A DNA stretch of 64,000 bases from a bacterium (lineage in GTDB: Bacteria > Spirochaetota > Spirochaetia > JABEVK01), in contig JAJXWL010000001.1 of assembly GCA_021781625.1 (NCBI GenBank), positions 1 through 64,000 of the forward strand, read 5' to 3'. The notes under the pieces are model-generated. The model ran no database searches. It was given only the letters and a program-made list of their open reading frames with translations, and was not told the origin of the DNA. Each line of letters opens with the position of its first letter. Position 1 is the stretch's first letter. Shown one piece after another: positions 50,754 to 61,048 of the stretch. Made by a program: the position numbers and the translations under genes.

Positions 50754-51910
50754 GTTCGTTGTGCCTCATGTCGCAAGATAGCGTTCCAGGGACTGTTGGG
50801 AAAGATCAAGTGAAGCCAGCCGAGAACTTCCTCTTGGGCCTGTTGGGCCGTACGACGATTGTCAGGGGGGGCCGTGAACAGACGGTCTCGTTTTTCGATT
50901 CCCCGGAGGGCAAAATCTAAGGTGGCCAGGGTTTCATCGGTTTTACTCTTTTTTAAAAAATCCCAAATATCCTGCCACCGGCTCATCCAACCAGGGTTTG
51001 CTGAGCCTGGTCCTCGGTGAGATTGCAAGCTGGGGTCAACCCCCAGAAAGACCGGTGAGTTTCGGTTTCGAAAAAGATCATTAAGACTGTGAAAAACATA
51101 ATCTGGCTGTTGTGCTTGGACGGCATCAATGACTGTACTAAAAATGGCCGTTAGGGCATACAGAGCATGAACTTCGGCCTGATCCCAAGCATGATTTTCT
51201 AAGTACAACTTGGCTAACTCTTGGTGCGCCTTAAGACTAAAATCCACCGGATGATGATACAGGTACAAAACCCGGTTTAACCCTGTTAACTGCGAGGTAA
51301 AACTTTCCTTTCCCGTACTTTGGTACACAAATCGGCCTGGTTTTGTGAAAAAAGCTGCATCGTAACCGCCTAGGCCAGTACCGGCTTCCAAGGCTTCATA
51401 ATCAGGGTCTTGGGATAAGATTTCGCGGTAGGTATCCATGGCCAAGGATTTTTTTTCGAGACCGGGTGAAGGGAGTTGTTTTTCTACCTTGGCCAAGGTG
51501 TAAAGAATAGCCCACTTGTCCTCGGGGACCGATAACAGCCCCGCTTCACTGAGGGCATGGCGCAAAAGTTGGGCTTCAACCAACGGGTCGCCGTTGATTC
51601 CCGCAACTTCGGCCAACTTCCATTCTGCTTCAGGGTAGATGCCTTTGCGCTCGATGGCTTTGCGAAAATCGTTAACAGCCTGTCCGTAATGTTTTTCTTG
51701 GACGGCCATTTCTCCGCGACCGAACTCAACCCAGCTGGGAAGAACATGGGGTTCTGCATCGGGATAGGTAAAGGTTTCGGGAGGTAAGGGCGCCGAAAAA
51801 GGTTTTTGTACGGGATGACGAGAAGAACTTTCGTTCTGTGCGAATAACACGGACGCACAGAGGAGGTAGGTCAGCACGGCTAGGAAATGGATGGAAAATT
51901 TCTGTCCCAA
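50741..51910 (-). CDS. Exported TPR-like protein, hypothetical
   Basis: 389 residues if the start is TTG 51910, nine bases after GAGGAA and just before a signal peptide ([23 protein letters not shown]); the frame is open to 52000 but that part is unlike a protein and overlaps the next gene. TPR-like helices follow: [44 protein letters not shown]. No known family. Its 3' end overlaps uvrA by 13 nt. Start confidence is low. Confidence 0.65.
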   Translation of the reverse strand: MGQKFSIHFLAVLTYLLCASVLFAQNESSSRHPVQKPFSAPLPPETFTYPDAEPHVLPSWVEFGRGEMAVQEKHYGQAVNDFRKAIERKGIYPEAEWKLAEVAGINGDPLVEAQLLRHALSEAGLLSVPEDKWAILYTLAKVEKQLPSPGLEKKSLAMDTYREILSQDPDYEALEAGTGLGGYDAAFFTKPGRFVYQSTGKESFTSQLTGLNRVLYLYHHPVDFSLKAHQELAKLYLENHAWDQAEVHALYALTAIFSTVIDAVQAQQPDYVFHSLNDLFRNRNSPVFLGVDPSLQSHRGPGSANPGWMSRWQDIWDFLKKSKTDETLATLDFALRGIEKRDRLFTAPPDNRRTAQQAQEEVLGWLHLIFPNSPWNAILRHEAQRTWIN

Positions 51911-51993
51911 GAGTTTCACTTCCTCGCGGCTCCGCCTTCCACCATACTGAACACCACCAGCGTCGTCAAGAAGGGAGGCGTTGCGACCAAGAG

Positions 51994-52623
51994 TTACCAA
52001 GTGACCTTTAGCACCGGGGGGTCTTTATTCAACAAGGCAGATTCCTTGACAGTCCAGACCGCCTCGTAAGCCGATCTTCGTTCCCCGTCGGTCTGCGAAA
52101 TCATCGGTCTTGGCGTATGGATGGCCGTCACCCAGGTTTGATTACCCCAATAGGCTTGCCAAACCTGTTGAATTTTAGGCGGCGACCCGTACAAGTTGGG
52201 GGTTTTCCAGATCAGGGTCAGCTCACGGTGATCTTGGGCATCGACTACCAGTTGCGCTTGTTCACCAAAATACTCAAAGAGCCTGGCCAACGCTGTCGGA
52301 GAGGCAAACGCCACCTCGACATGAAAGGCTTGACCCTGAACCGAGGCGTTCTCTTGAAACGCCGTTAAGGACGTGCCAGGGATACCCGCTAAAACAGAGC
52401 GCCACTCCTGTTCGCTCCGCGGAAGAGTGACACTGCGGGTGGCCGAAAGTTGAACCGGGATATCCGCCGTTAAGGGTGACAGTAAAAAATCGGCAACAAG
52501 GGTGCCTCCGCCCTGCGGGGTAAAGTTCATCGATAACTGGAGGGACAGGCAGGAGGTGAGTAAAAAGGCTACCGTCAAACCGAGAAGAGCTTTACAGCTG
52601 AACCACAGTTTTGCCAAAGCCAC
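51994..52623 (-). CDS. Hypothetical lipoprotein
   Basis: 209 residues from GTG 52623 (GGAGGAGGGT right before it), overlapping mutS2 by 32 nt. Signal peptide with lipobox LTSC (about Cys25). The rest is beta-rich (FTPQGGGTLVADFLLSPLTAD, QLVVDAQDHRELTLIWKTP). I recognise no family. Co-translation with mutS2 is probably positional. Confidence 0.7.
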   Translation of the reverse strand: MALAKLWFSCKALLGLTVAFLLTSCLSLQLSMNFTPQGGGTLVADFLLSPLTADIPVQLSATRSVTLPRSEQEWRSVLAGIPGTSLTAFQENASVQGQAFHVEVAFASPTALARLFEYFGEQAQLVVDAQDHRELTLIWKTPNLYGSPPKIQQVWQAYWGNQTWVTAIHTPRPMISQTDGERRSAYEAVWTVKESALLNKDPPVLKVTW

Positions 52624-54946
52624 CCTCCTCCGGTCGAGAAAAAAAGTATTTTTGGACTTCCTTTCGCGTTTTTAAATACTCTTGCACCCCTTTTTGAAGA
52701 ATACCGTCCCCTAGCCCATGAATCACAGAAAATTCCGAAAGCCCCTGCATTAAGGCAAGGTCCAACTGACGTTCCAGGTTTTCTAGAGCAGATTCCAAGC
52801 GTTGACCGCGCAGATCCAGGGTCATTACCGCCTTACTGTCAGCGACACTCGACGTGTAGATCTCAACGCGGGGAGCTGGTCGAGGTCGTTTTTTTAAAGG
52901 AGTTAGCTCGTCTCGGGGCAACGTCAGGCGAAGATTTCCCACACGCACCAGCACGTTCTTTTTACCCGACCAAGCCTCAACCACCCCCTCGAGGTCTCGG
53001 GATGCGATCCGTACGGACATTCCCAAAGCCAACTCCACACTGAGCTCTTCAGACTCAGGCGTTTCGCGCGGTTGGGTTTCTTTTTGTTGCTCGAAAGCGG
53101 CTTTTTCGGTTTGTTGTGCCGTTTGTTCAGTTTGAGTAAGGAACTCGCGAACCTCTTTGATCTTTTCTTTCGATAATTCCCCTGTTCGGATTTGTTGAAC
53201 CAAATGTTCAAATTCTTTTCGGCTGGCTTGCACAAAGCGCTTGACATCAACCGCACCTTGAGCTTTGAGTTCGGCTTCTTTTTGCCTTAGCCGCAACCTC
53301 AAAAGATCAGTCTGACGTTGGACCTCGCGAAAGTCTTTTTCGCGTTGACCGAGGTGCTGTTCGCGTTCGCGTAATTGCTGTTGAGTTTCTTGAAGCCTGA
53401 GAAGCATTTGCGCCGTATCGGCACCACCATGGCGCCACGAAAGGGCTTGCTCGACGAGTTGAGCCGGAATGCCCACCCGACGGGCTGTTTCAAAGGCATG
53501 GCTCGATCCGGGAATCCCGGGCAGAATTCGATAGGTGGGACGTTCTGAAGCAAGATCAAATTCGACACTCGCATTTTGAAAGCCCGGGGTCTGCCAGGCA
53601 TGGGTTTTTAGCCCCCCGTGGTGAGTCGTAGCTAGGACAGCACACCCTTGCCGGACAAAATGCTCTAAGAACGCCACGGCAAGCGCGCCCCCCTCTTCAG
53701 GATCGGTACCTGACCCCAACTCGTCCAAGAGGACTAACGAAGCCGACGTGGCTTGTTTAAGAATAACAGCCATGCGTGCCATGTGTCCCGAAAAGGTCGA
53801 AAGAGCCTCGTCCATAGACTGCGGATCGCCAATATCGGTCCAAATCGAATCCCATACGGGTAATTGGCTGTCTTCGGACAGCGGAATCGGAACCCCCCAC
53901 TGATTCAAAAGCGACAACAAACCAACGGTTTTTAGCGTCACAGTCTTGCCACCAGTATTGGGTCCCGAGATGAGTAAGGCTTTTACTTGTGCGTCACACC
54001 CGACATCGATGGGAACCGCTTCTGGCCCTAACAACGGATGCCGTGCCTGGCGAAGAGTCCAGCCCCCTGCTGAAGCGATCGAAGGAAATACCCCCTGCTG
54101 GACATACCCCCAACGGGCACGGGCCCAAAAGGTATCCCACTCGGCCAGGGCTGTCATGGTGGCGAGGATAGGTTCACGCAAAACACGGACCATGCCCGTC
54201 CACTCGCGGAGCAATCGGCTGACCTCTAGACGCCAGGCCTCTTGGGCTTCTTTGAGGCGGTTGTTTTTTTCCACTAAATCCCAGGGTTCGACAAAAACGG
54301 TTGCTCCTGAGCCAGAAACCTCCTGCACAACGGCAGGAACCCTTCCCTTAAAGTTACTCTTTAACGGGAGGACGGTTCTTCCGTCCTTTTCGGCGGGAGT
54401 ATCGGTCTGCCAAAACTCAGCTTTTGTGGCATCTTTAAGCCAGCTACGAGCGATTTTATCGATGTCGCCTCGCGCCTGAGAGATTTCACCCTTGAGCCTC
54501 ATCAAGGACGGAATATGTTCTTCAATGAGTGAGCCTTCCGCATTCAGAACATAATGTAAATGACCACTCAACTGAGAAAAATCTCCCCAACGAGCGGCCC
54601 ATTGTTGTATTTGTTGAGAATCTTGACGGCCAAAAAAGACTTTCCAGGCTGTTACGCTCGACAGATAGCGAGCCAAGGCCTTTAACTCCCGTCCTTCCAA
54701 CACCGCCCCTTCGGGTGCAATTTGGGCCATGAAATCTGCAACCGCTGGAAAATCGCCAGGAGGTAGATCGGCTCCTTGCAAAGTCAGACACGGAGCCACT
54801 TGCTGACGTAGGTAAATTACTCCCGCTTGAGTCGTTTCCGGGAACGAACTCAGCAGGAGGTCTTTTCCTTCTTCCGTCAAGCAAAGGCTAGCAACCTGAG
54901 CCCGTAAACGGGAAAACTCTAAACTCGTAAAGGTGGTTATATCCAT
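52592..54946 (-). CDS. mutS2: MutS2 family DNA/ribosome-associated ATPase with Smr domain
   Basis: 784 residues from ATG 54946, seven bases after the rsgA stop; upstream in-frame codons overlap rsgA. Walker A SGPNTGGKTVTLKTVGLL, Walker B VLLDELGSGTDPEEGGA and TTHHGGLK identify the MutS ATPase. A long coiled coil (about 490-600) follows, and the C-terminal Smr endonuclease domain has LDLRGQRLESALENLE and HGLGDGILQKGVQEYL, where HGxGxG is the active motif. MutS2 suppresses recombination and, in some bacteria, splits stalled ribosomes. Confidence 0.95.
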   Translation of the reverse strand: MDITTFTSLEFSRLRAQVASLCLTEEGKDLLLSSFPETTQAGVIYLRQQVAPCLTLQGADLPPGDFPAVADFMAQIAPEGAVLEGRELKALARYLSSVTAWKVFFGRQDSQQIQQWAARWGDFSQLSGHLHYVLNAEGSLIEEHIPSLMRLKGEISQARGDIDKIARSWLKDATKAEFWQTDTPAEKDGRTVLPLKSNFKGRVPAVVQEVSGSGATVFVEPWDLVEKNNRLKEAQEAWRLEVSRLLREWTGMVRVLREPILATMTALAEWDTFWARARWGYVQQGVFPSIASAGGWTLRQARHPLLGPEAVPIDVGCDAQVKALLISGPNTGGKTVTLKTVGLLSLLNQWGVPIPLSEDSQLPVWDSIWTDIGDPQSMDEALSTFSGHMARMAVILKQATSASLVLLDELGSGTDPEEGGALAVAFLEHFVRQGCAVLATTHHGGLKTHAWQTPGFQNASVEFDLASERPTYRILPGIPGSSHAFETARRVGIPAQLVEQALSWRHGGADTAQMLLRLQETQQQLREREQHLGQREKDFREVQRQTDLLRLRLRQKEAELKAQGAVDVKRFVQASRKEFEHLVQQIRTGELSKEKIKEVREFLTQTEQTAQQTEKAAFEQQKETQPRETPESEELSVELALGMSVRIASRDLEGVVEAWSGKKNVLVRVGNLRLTLPRDELTPLKKRPRPAPRVEIYTSSVADSKAVMTLDLRGQRLESALENLERQLDLALMQGLSEFSVIHGLGDGILQKGVQEYLKTRKEVQKYFFSRPEEGGFGKTVVQL

Positions 54947-54953
54947 ATGAAAT

Positions 54954-55874
54954 TCACATCCATGTTTTTTCAGCCACCAAAAGGTCCTCATAAATTTTGA
55001 GGTAAGTATCCCAGCGGTCGGGTTCAATGAGCCCATCGTCGACGGCGGCCCTTATGGCACAGCCTGGCTCCTCTCGGTGAGTACACCGGTTAAAGGTACA
55101 CTTTCCTTGAAAAGGTTCAAAATCGGGAAAATGAGCCGCCAAGGAGGCGGGAACAATGCCAAAAACTTCAAACTCTCTTACCCCGGGGGTATCAATAATT
55201 CCGCCAGGTTGCCCATCCCAGGCGTACAGGAGCGCAAAATTGGTCGTATGATTTCCCCGGTCGTACTTGGCGGACAAATCACCCACCCGCTGACGCGCCC
55301 CAGGAACCAAACGGTTAAGAAGGCTGGACTTTCCCACCCCAGACTGTCCCACTAACGCGGCTGTTGTGCCGTACAAGGATTCTTTGAGCTCCTCAATACC
55401 TTCGCCGGTTAGGCTCGAGCACAAAGCTACCTCGCAGCCCAACTCTTGATAGCCGGCTAAACGGTCTTCAATTTCAGCTTCTAGGCCTAAATCGATTTTA
55501 TTCACAAGAATTTTGACAGGCAAATTTTCTTTTTCGGCCATTACCAAGGCTCGGTCAAGAAAGCGCGGACGAAAGGGCGGGGACTGGGTGGTGGTGACTA
55601 ACAAAAGCAAATCCAAGTTGGCGGCTATTGTTTGAGGCTGACGGCGTTTTTTATTCCAACGTTGGTAGGCATTTTTTCGTGGCAGTCTTGCAGAAATCAA
55701 GCCACGGCCAGAGTCCGAAGGTTCCCATTCAACAAGGTCGCCAGGGGCCAGCGGATTGTATTCTTGTTCTGCGTCTTTAAGCACCTTTCCCTTCAAGCGG
55801 CACTCGGTCTGCAAACCGTTCGTCTGTACCCCAAAGATATTGTTGATGCCCCACCAGATGATCCCTCTTGCCAT
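54954..55874 (-). CDS. rsgA: Ribosome small-subunit GTPase RsgA
   Basis: 306 residues from ATG 55874, which overlaps the murI stop (TAATG). Circularly permuted GTPase order: NKIDLG (G4), then GQSGVGKSSLLNRL (G1) and DTPGVREF (G3). OB-fold at the N-terminus (GRGLISARLPRKN) and a C-terminal zinc site CTFNRCTHREEPGCAI. RsgA helps mature the 30S subunit. Closely packed with murI and mutS2. Confidence 0.95.
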   Translation of the reverse strand: MARGIIWWGINNIFGVQTNGLQTECRLKGKVLKDAEQEYNPLAPGDLVEWEPSDSGRGLISARLPRKNAYQRWNKKRRQPQTIAANLDLLLLVTTTQSPPFRPRFLDRALVMAEKENLPVKILVNKIDLGLEAEIEDRLAGYQELGCEVALCSSLTGEGIEELKESLYGTTAALVGQSGVGKSSLLNRLVPGARQRVGDLSAKYDRGNHTTNFALLYAWDGQPGGIIDTPGVREFEVFGIVPASLAAHFPDFEPFQGKCTFNRCTHREEPGCAIRAAVDDGLIEPDRWDTYLKIYEDLLVAEKTWM

Positions 55875-56710
55875 TACAGGACCCAAGCTCCCCCGAGCTG
55901 TAAGCCGAAACGCTGAGCGAAATACCAATATTTAGCCTCTAAGTCTTGCCTAAGCTCACCAGACCATTGTGCCGATGCCGTAAAATACAACAAATCTGGT
56001 CCGTGAAGGCTTTCTCCCACCGATGGCTCGGCCAGAAGTCCGCGTGAGATCAAAAGATCTTTGGTGCGGCGCCCTACACCCTCACGACTATCAACAAGTT
56101 GAAAATTCGGCGGCAGGAGTTTTTTTAAGTCCTCTTCGACATGAAGAAAGTGAGTACAGGCGAGAACGACGGTATCGACATCAGCCTTTTGCAGTTGACC
56201 TGCCCATTGGCCTAAGATGCGCGCTTTTTCGGGAGAATCGGGCCGAAAATCCGATTCGACCAAGTCCACCAAATCGGAAGCCGCATACCGAAAAACGGAT
56301 TTTCCTGAGCAATATTCGGAGATGAGTTGACTTAAGTAGGCACTGTTGGCGGTTTGACGAGTCGCCAAAACACCAATTCTGCCATTACGCGTGAGTTGAG
56401 CGGCTGTTTTGACGGCAGGAACTACCCCGACAATGGGAAAAGGAAAGGTCTGGCGTAAAGCCTCTAAGGCCACGACCGATGCCGTATTGCAAGCCACAGC
56501 CAAAAGTTTTGGCTGATAACGGTCTTGGAGAAGCCGAGTAGTTTCGAGAACAGCCTGGGTCACCTGAGCCGCAGATTTCTCCCCGTAGGGAAAATTCTTG
56601 CGATCAGCAACATAAATGAGTCGTTCTTGGGGAAGGTGGGCTTTTATCCAAGCTAGGTAGGGAAGCCCCCCCACGCCGGAATCTAAGACCGCCACCGGTT
56701 GATTGTTCAT
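55874..56710 (-). CDS. murI: Glutamate racemase
   Basis: 278 residues from ATG 56710; a TTG at 56728 is unlikely. Motifs: AVLDSGVGGLPYLAW (catalytic Asp region), VACNTASVVALEALR (first Cys) and VLACTHFLHVEEDLKKLLP (second Cys), the two cysteines that move the alpha proton. Supplies D-glutamate for peptidoglycan. Its 5' end faces zwf, with 64 nt between the starts. Confidence 0.95.
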   Translation of the reverse strand: MNNQPVAVLDSGVGGLPYLAWIKAHLPQERLIYVADRKNFPYGEKSAAQVTQAVLETTRLLQDRYQPKLLAVACNTASVVALEALRQTFPFPIVGVVPAVKTAAQLTRNGRIGVLATRQTANSAYLSQLISEYCSGKSVFRYAASDLVDLVESDFRPDSPEKARILGQWAGQLQKADVDTVVLACTHFLHVEEDLKKLLPPNFQLVDSREGVGRRTKDLLISRGLLAEPSVGESLHGPDLLYFTASAQWSGELRQDLEAKYWYFAQRFGLQLGGAWVL

Positions 56711-56774
56711 TGCCGCTATTCTATGCAAAGAAAAAACGCTTGTAAATTGACGCCGACCTGATTACATTCATTCT

Positions 56775-58268
56775 ATGTTTACTAACCCGCTTCTCGACGG
56801 TCTTCAGTTTGCCAAAGAACCGGTTCCCTTTATCATAACGATTTTCGGTGCCACGGGCGACCTCACGCGGCGGAAACTGATTCCCGCACTTTTTTCTCTT
56901 TTCTTGAAAGGAAATATCTCACAATTCAAGATTGTGGGGTTTGCTAGACGAACTTGGACTGGAGAAACCTTTCGCGACGAAGCTCACCAAATGATTGCTG
57001 GAGGAGCTTTTGCTTCTGTTCCCGAAGCCCAAAAAAAGGCCTTTCTGGAAAAACTCGACTATGTCAGCTCAACTTTTGATGACCCGGAAGGGTATAAACG
57101 CTTAGCACAGCTCGTCAAAGGTTGGGAGGGACGGCTCTTCTACCTCTCCACGCCCCCTGATGAGTACGAAGCGATCATTAAAAATCTGGGGGCTCAAAAC
57201 CTCAACCAATCTGTCCCCGGCTATAGTCGGATCATTGTCGAAAAGCCGTTTGGCCGCGATTTAGCCAGCGCAAAAGAGCTCAACGAAATTCTGGCGTCGG
57301 TTTTCGATGAAAACCAAATCTATCGCATTGATCACTACCTCGGAAAAGAAACCGTCCAAAATATTTTAGTGCTCCGCTTTGGAAACGGCATTTTTGAGCC
57401 GCTGTGGAACAATCGCTACATCGATCACATTCAAATTACCGTTGCAGAGTCCTTGGGTGTTGGTACTCGAGGCAATTATTACGAAAAATCAGGCGCCATG
57501 CGGGATATGGTACAAAACCATATCTTTCAATTGATGACGCTTTTAACGATGGAACCCCCCAATGATCTCTCCCCTGACACAATTCGTACCGAAAAAGTTA
57601 AGGTTTTGAAGAGTCTGAGGCCCATCACGTTTAAGGATGTAAAAACGTATACTGTACGCGGCCAATACGGCCCCGGCATAGTTCAAGGTCAAAGTGTCAA
57701 GGGGTACTTAGAAGAGGATGGGGTGAACCCGGACTCCCATACAGAAACCTTTGTTGCTCTTAAAATTTTCTTAGACACCTGGCGTTGGGAAGGCGTACCG
57801 ATTTTTATCCGAACTGGAAAGAGCTTAGGACGCCGCGTCAGCGAGGTAGCCGTTTCGTTCAAAGAACCGCCGCTCCACATTTTTAACAACCGTGGCAGTG
57901 ATACCAAGAACAACACCTTGGTGATTCATATTCAACCCGAAGAAGGCGTGACCTTCAACGTTAACGCCAAAATCCCTGGCTATACGACTCAGGTCAGGCC
58001 GGTCAGTATGGATTTTGCCTATGGCAACGCCTTTGGAGAATCCACCCCCGAGGCCTATGAACGTCTTTTGTTGGATGCGCTTGTCGGAGATTCTACCCTA
58101 TATACGAGGCGCGACGAAATTGAAACCAGTTGGGCATTTATTACCCGCATTCTTCAAGGTTGGGCCGAAGATCCAGCGCCCTTACCCCAGTACCGTGCCG
58201 GTAGCTCCGGCCCCGAAGAAGCTAAAGCGTTGCTGTCTTCGGTGAATCAGAAGTGGAGAAAACTATGA
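56775..58268 (+). CDS. zwf: Glucose-6-phosphate dehydrogenase
   Basis: 497 residues. NADP loop FGATGDLTRRKLIPALFSL; active site RIDHYLGKETVQN (His/Lys). C-terminal EIxTSW...GWAEDPAPLPQYRAGSSGPE is typical. First enzyme of the oxidative pentose-phosphate path, a source of NADPH. No ribosome site is evident before ATG 56775. Followed by opcA with an ATGA overlap. Confidence 0.97.
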   Translation: MFTNPLLDGLQFAKEPVPFIITIFGATGDLTRRKLIPALFSLFLKGNISQFKIVGFARRTWTGETFRDEAHQMIAGGAFASVPEAQKKAFLEKLDYVSSTFDDPEGYKRLAQLVKGWEGRLFYLSTPPDEYEAIIKNLGAQNLNQSVPGYSRIIVEKPFGRDLASAKELNEILASVFDENQIYRIDHYLGKETVQNILVLRFGNGIFEPLWNNRYIDHIQITVAESLGVGTRGNYYEKSGAMRDMVQNHIFQLMTLLTMEPPNDLSPDTIRTEKVKVLKSLRPITFKDVKTYTVRGQYGPGIVQGQSVKGYLEEDGVNPDSHTETFVALKIFLDTWRWEGVPIFIRTGKSLGRRVSEVAVSFKEPPLHIFNNRGSDTKNNTLVIHIQPEEGVTFNVNAKIPGYTTQVRPVSMDFAYGNAFGESTPEAYERLLLDALVGDSTLYTRRDEIETSWAFITRILQGWAEDPAPLPQYRAGSSGPEEAKALLSSVNQKWRKL

Positions 58269-59245
58269 AACGTTACGCTGATCCCCAAGCCGTCGAGCAC
58301 CAACTACGAAAAATTCAGCAGGAAATTTCACCTAACGAAGCCAGAACTAACCTTTTTAACTTGGTGGTATATGTTTCGGATCAAGATGACCGTCTGTTGA
58401 TGGAAGCACTCAATTACCTGCATGGCAAACGTCCTGCTCGAGTGATTGTCATTCGCAAGAATCACGGTGGAGTGACTCACACCGATGTTACCGCACGTTG
58501 TGTTCCTGATGAAAATGACAAGGTGCTTTGTATTCAAGAGATTGTTATTTTTTCGGGTGATGATAAAGCGGGAGAGGTTCCCGAAACCTGGGCCCCGCTC
58601 CTTATTCGTGAAATTCCTGTTTTTGTCTGGTGGCTAGACAGCCTCGATCAAGCACCCGTTCCCCAGCTCTTTGACGATGTTGCCGATCGTTGTTTTATTG
58701 ATACTGCCTTCTGTGATCACCCTCAAGGGTTTCTCAAAGAGCTTGCAAAGCGTTCCTGTGAACTCAAAACTCCTTTGTCGGATTTTTCTTGGGTTAGGAT
58801 TGGACCTTTGCAGAAGCTTGCAGCAAACTTTTTCAACACTCAAGAAATGCGCCCCCATCTTCATAACCTCGCAGGGATTACCCTGCAAGGGGGCTTACCT
58901 TCCGAAGCCCTTTTATTTTTTCAATGGTTCCGGGTGAAGATGAATTGGCAGGGAGAATCTGACCTTTCTGCCACCGAATGGCATTATACCCAAGACGGAA
59001 AACCCGTCGTCTTGAAACATCTCGCGCCTAAAGCCCTCAATAGGGGCTTTACTTTGACCTTTGAGACCCAAGATGGTCACAAATTGGAACTGAAGGATTC
59101 GGGCGAAGGTTACGCCAAGGCCAGTGGACCGGCACTTAACTATTCGTCTATTTTTAAGATGCCAACTACTGGCGAGGCCTTACTTCAAGAGATTGATAAG
59201 AATTCTTCTGATCGATTGTTTCTTGAAGCGGTGGAAAATCTTTAA
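58265..59245 (+). CDS. opcA: Glucose-6-phosphate dehydrogenase assembly protein OpcA
   Basis: 326 residues from ATG 58265 (ribosome site GGAG inside the zwf end; ATGA overlap). Contains NLVVYVSDQDDRLLMEALNYLHGKRPARVIVI, IRE(I/L)PVFVWWLDSLD and an ending that fits OpcA, a partner needed for G6PDH assembly in cyanobacteria and actinobacteria and also annotated in spirochaetes. Position right behind zwf supports it. Its stop overlaps the convergent fapA-like stop. Confidence 0.85.
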   Translation: MKRYADPQAVEHQLRKIQQEISPNEARTNLFNLVVYVSDQDDRLLMEALNYLHGKRPARVIVIRKNHGGVTHTDVTARCVPDENDKVLCIQEIVIFSGDDKAGEVPETWAPLLIREIPVFVWWLDSLDQAPVPQLFDDVADRCFIDTAFCDHPQGFLKELAKRSCELKTPLSDFSWVRIGPLQKLAANFFNTQEMRPHLHNLAGITLQGGLPSEALLFFQWFRVKMNWQGESDLSATEWHYTQDGKPVVLKHLAPKALNRGFTLTFETQDGHKLELKDSGEGYAKASGPALNYSSIFKMPTTGEALLQEIDKNSSDRLFLEAVENL

Positions 59246-60678
59246 TCCGAGTCTTTGCTCTTGCCAGCTTTTTCGGCCACGATGGTTTTTTTGTCGTCCG
59301 AAAGCCGAAAAAGCTTTCCTTTCATTAAACTAACAACAGGGTACTGAGCGTACCCCATTTCAATTAGGACTCCGGGGTGGATTTCACCGAGAACAGTTAG
59401 GGTGACGGGCTCTGGATTAAAGAGATTTTCGGTAAGTTGGTTCATTTCTTCTACCAGATCCGCAAGGCGATCGCGAGTCTGTTTCTCATAGTCAGCCAAA
59501 CGTCCCCCCTGAGATGGATCAAGGCGACTTTTTATCTTAAAAAGATGTTCTTCTTCGGTTTGATACTGTTCTCGAAGTTGTTCAAGCCGACGGTGTACCA
59601 CAAAATCCTTGCCAATGACGACGTGGCTAGAACCGTGCTCATTTCCGAGTTGACCTAGGACGGCACTTCCCTTGCTCATCAAAAAGGAAGAAACCAATTT
59701 TGCCTCAGGGGCTTGAAAAGTTCCATTACAAAAAACCTTCGCATGCAAAACGGCCTTGTGAATCTGTGCTGTTCCTAAAACTTCGACTTGAGCGTTCTCA
59801 ACAAAGAGGCTGACGAGCTGATGTCCCACCCGAACGATTCCGGGCTTTTTGCCAATAATGCCTCCATGACAAGTTAAATCGACCTTACAAATCACTTCAG
59901 AGGCATCTAAAGTATCTTTTACGGTAATTGAGCCGCCTGAGACCAATTTGAATTCGCTTTGAACAATCCCCGAAATTGAGATATTCCCCGGAAAAATCAC
60001 ATGCCCTGTGGAGTAATCGATACCCTCTTTTATCTCTAAGGTATCGGAAACATCAAAGATATCCCCTTCGAGTACAAACCGTCCGGCGAGGCCAGCATAG
60101 ACTTTTCCTCGGACAAAGATGGTGTGGGGGCCTGGCTTAAGGAGCTTTACCTCTTTTTTCCCGGCGGGGATTTCTTTTCCTAAAACGGTAACACCGGGAG
60201 TACCTTCACGCGCGGGGTAAGCCCTGGCGAGCAGTTCTCCTTTTTTGACGATGATAAATGGACTGTATTCTTTGAAATCCACGGCAATTTTTTCGCTGGG
60301 GAAATGATGCGCATACAACTGAGGTTCCAGCTTTAGGTAGGCAGGACGAGTTCCTTTGGGTGGTTTGCCTTGGGCAATAAGAACTTGGGGAACAAGGCGT
60401 TTTTCGGTATTGCAGAGAAAAATCGCTTCTTGGAGGGCGCGTTCTAAAAACCCTGTGAAATGCAAATTTCCTAGGGCTTCGGCAACTGCGGCATAGGTTG
60501 ACAGCCGCCCTTCACCTTTGGTGGGAGGATGAAAGGTTCCCCGTAGTGACATTTCGTCAGCCGACAAGTAGAGATCAATCGACGCCGCACCATCTTGGCC
60601 TCCCAAGGTGGAAAAAAGAGGCGGTATTTCATCTTTTGAGGATTCTGAAAAGGGTTCTGATGGCAACCTGTCGGACAT
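59242..60678 (-). CDS. FapA/DUF342 family polymer-like protein
   Basis: 478 residues from ATG 60678 (GAGGCGG before it). N-terminal domain (1-150) then the DUF342 beta-solenoid (about 160-360) with IDYSTGHVIFPGNISISGIVQSEFKLVSGGSITVKDTLDASEVICKVDLTCHGGIIG, and a short coiled coil (HRRLEQLREQYQTEEEHLFKIKSRLDP). FapA proteins are cytoplasmic with a flagellar- or cell-shape link in some bacteria; the function here is unknown. Widely found in spirochaetes. Confidence 0.88.
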   Translation of the reverse strand: MSDRLPSEPFSESSKDEIPPLFSTLGGQDGAASIDLYLSADEMSLRGTFHPPTKGEGRLSTYAAVAEALGNLHFTGFLERALQEAIFLCNTEKRLVPQVLIAQGKPPKGTRPAYLKLEPQLYAHHFPSEKIAVDFKEYSPFIIVKKGELLARAYPAREGTPGVTVLGKEIPAGKKEVKLLKPGPHTIFVRGKVYAGLAGRFVLEGDIFDVSDTLEIKEGIDYSTGHVIFPGNISISGIVQSEFKLVSGGSITVKDTLDASEVICKVDLTCHGGIIGKKPGIVRVGHQLVSLFVENAQVEVLGTAQIHKAVLHAKVFCNGTFQAPEAKLVSSFLMSKGSAVLGQLGNEHGSSHVVIGKDFVVHRRLEQLREQYQTEEEHLFKIKSRLDPSQGGRLADYEKQTRDRLADLVEEMNQLTENLFNPEPVTLTVLGEIHPGVLIEMGYAQYPVVSLMKGKLFRLSDDKKTIVAEKAGKSKDSD

Positions 60679-60721
60679 AACCGCCTCTTTTTTGATCATC
60701 GGCAAACTTGAGCGGAAAAGC

Positions 60722-60762
60722 AAAAAAAAACCGCTTCTAGAAGATTCTAGGAACGGTTTTTT
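60722..60762 (-). terminator. Terminator after the ferredoxin gene
   Basis: On the minus strand AACCG TTCCTAGAA TC TTCTAGAAG CGGTT forms a long stem (plus arms from 60729 and to 60758) followed by a nine-T run. It separates ferredoxin from the FapA-like gene. Confidence 0.85.
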
Positions 60763-60792
60763 CACCAAATCTGGATTTTCTGAAGATTTTCC

Positions 60793-60960
60793 TTAGGCAG
60801 GAGAAATAGCTTCGGAAGGACACTCACTGGCGCAAGCGCCGCAGTCGATGCAAATGTCGGGGTTGATCACATAAATATCCCCTTCCGCAATCGCTTCTAC
60901 AGGACAAACATCCACACAAGCGCCGCAGGCCACACAGGCATCAGAAATTTTGTATGCCAT
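60793..60960 (-). CDS. 2[4Fe-4S] ferredoxin
   Basis: 55 residues from ATG 60960 (AGGAG seven bases before); the frame extends to 61020 without family similarity. Two cluster motifs CVACGACVDVCP and CIDCGACASECP carry the eight Cys ligands in a chain of typical clostridial ferredoxin size. Low-potential electron carrier in the cytoplasm, for example for radical SAM enzymes or pyruvate oxidoreductase. Monocistronic with its own terminator. Confidence 0.95.
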   Translation of the reverse strand: MAYKISDACVACGACVDVCPVEAIAEGDIYVINPDICIDCGACASECPSEAISPA

Positions 60961-61048
60961 CTTTACGCTCCTGATACAAGATAGACTCATTGTACTCTTT
61001 TCTGAAAAATGCTCAAGCACCTCGTGCAGGATAAAACCTTGGCGTGGT

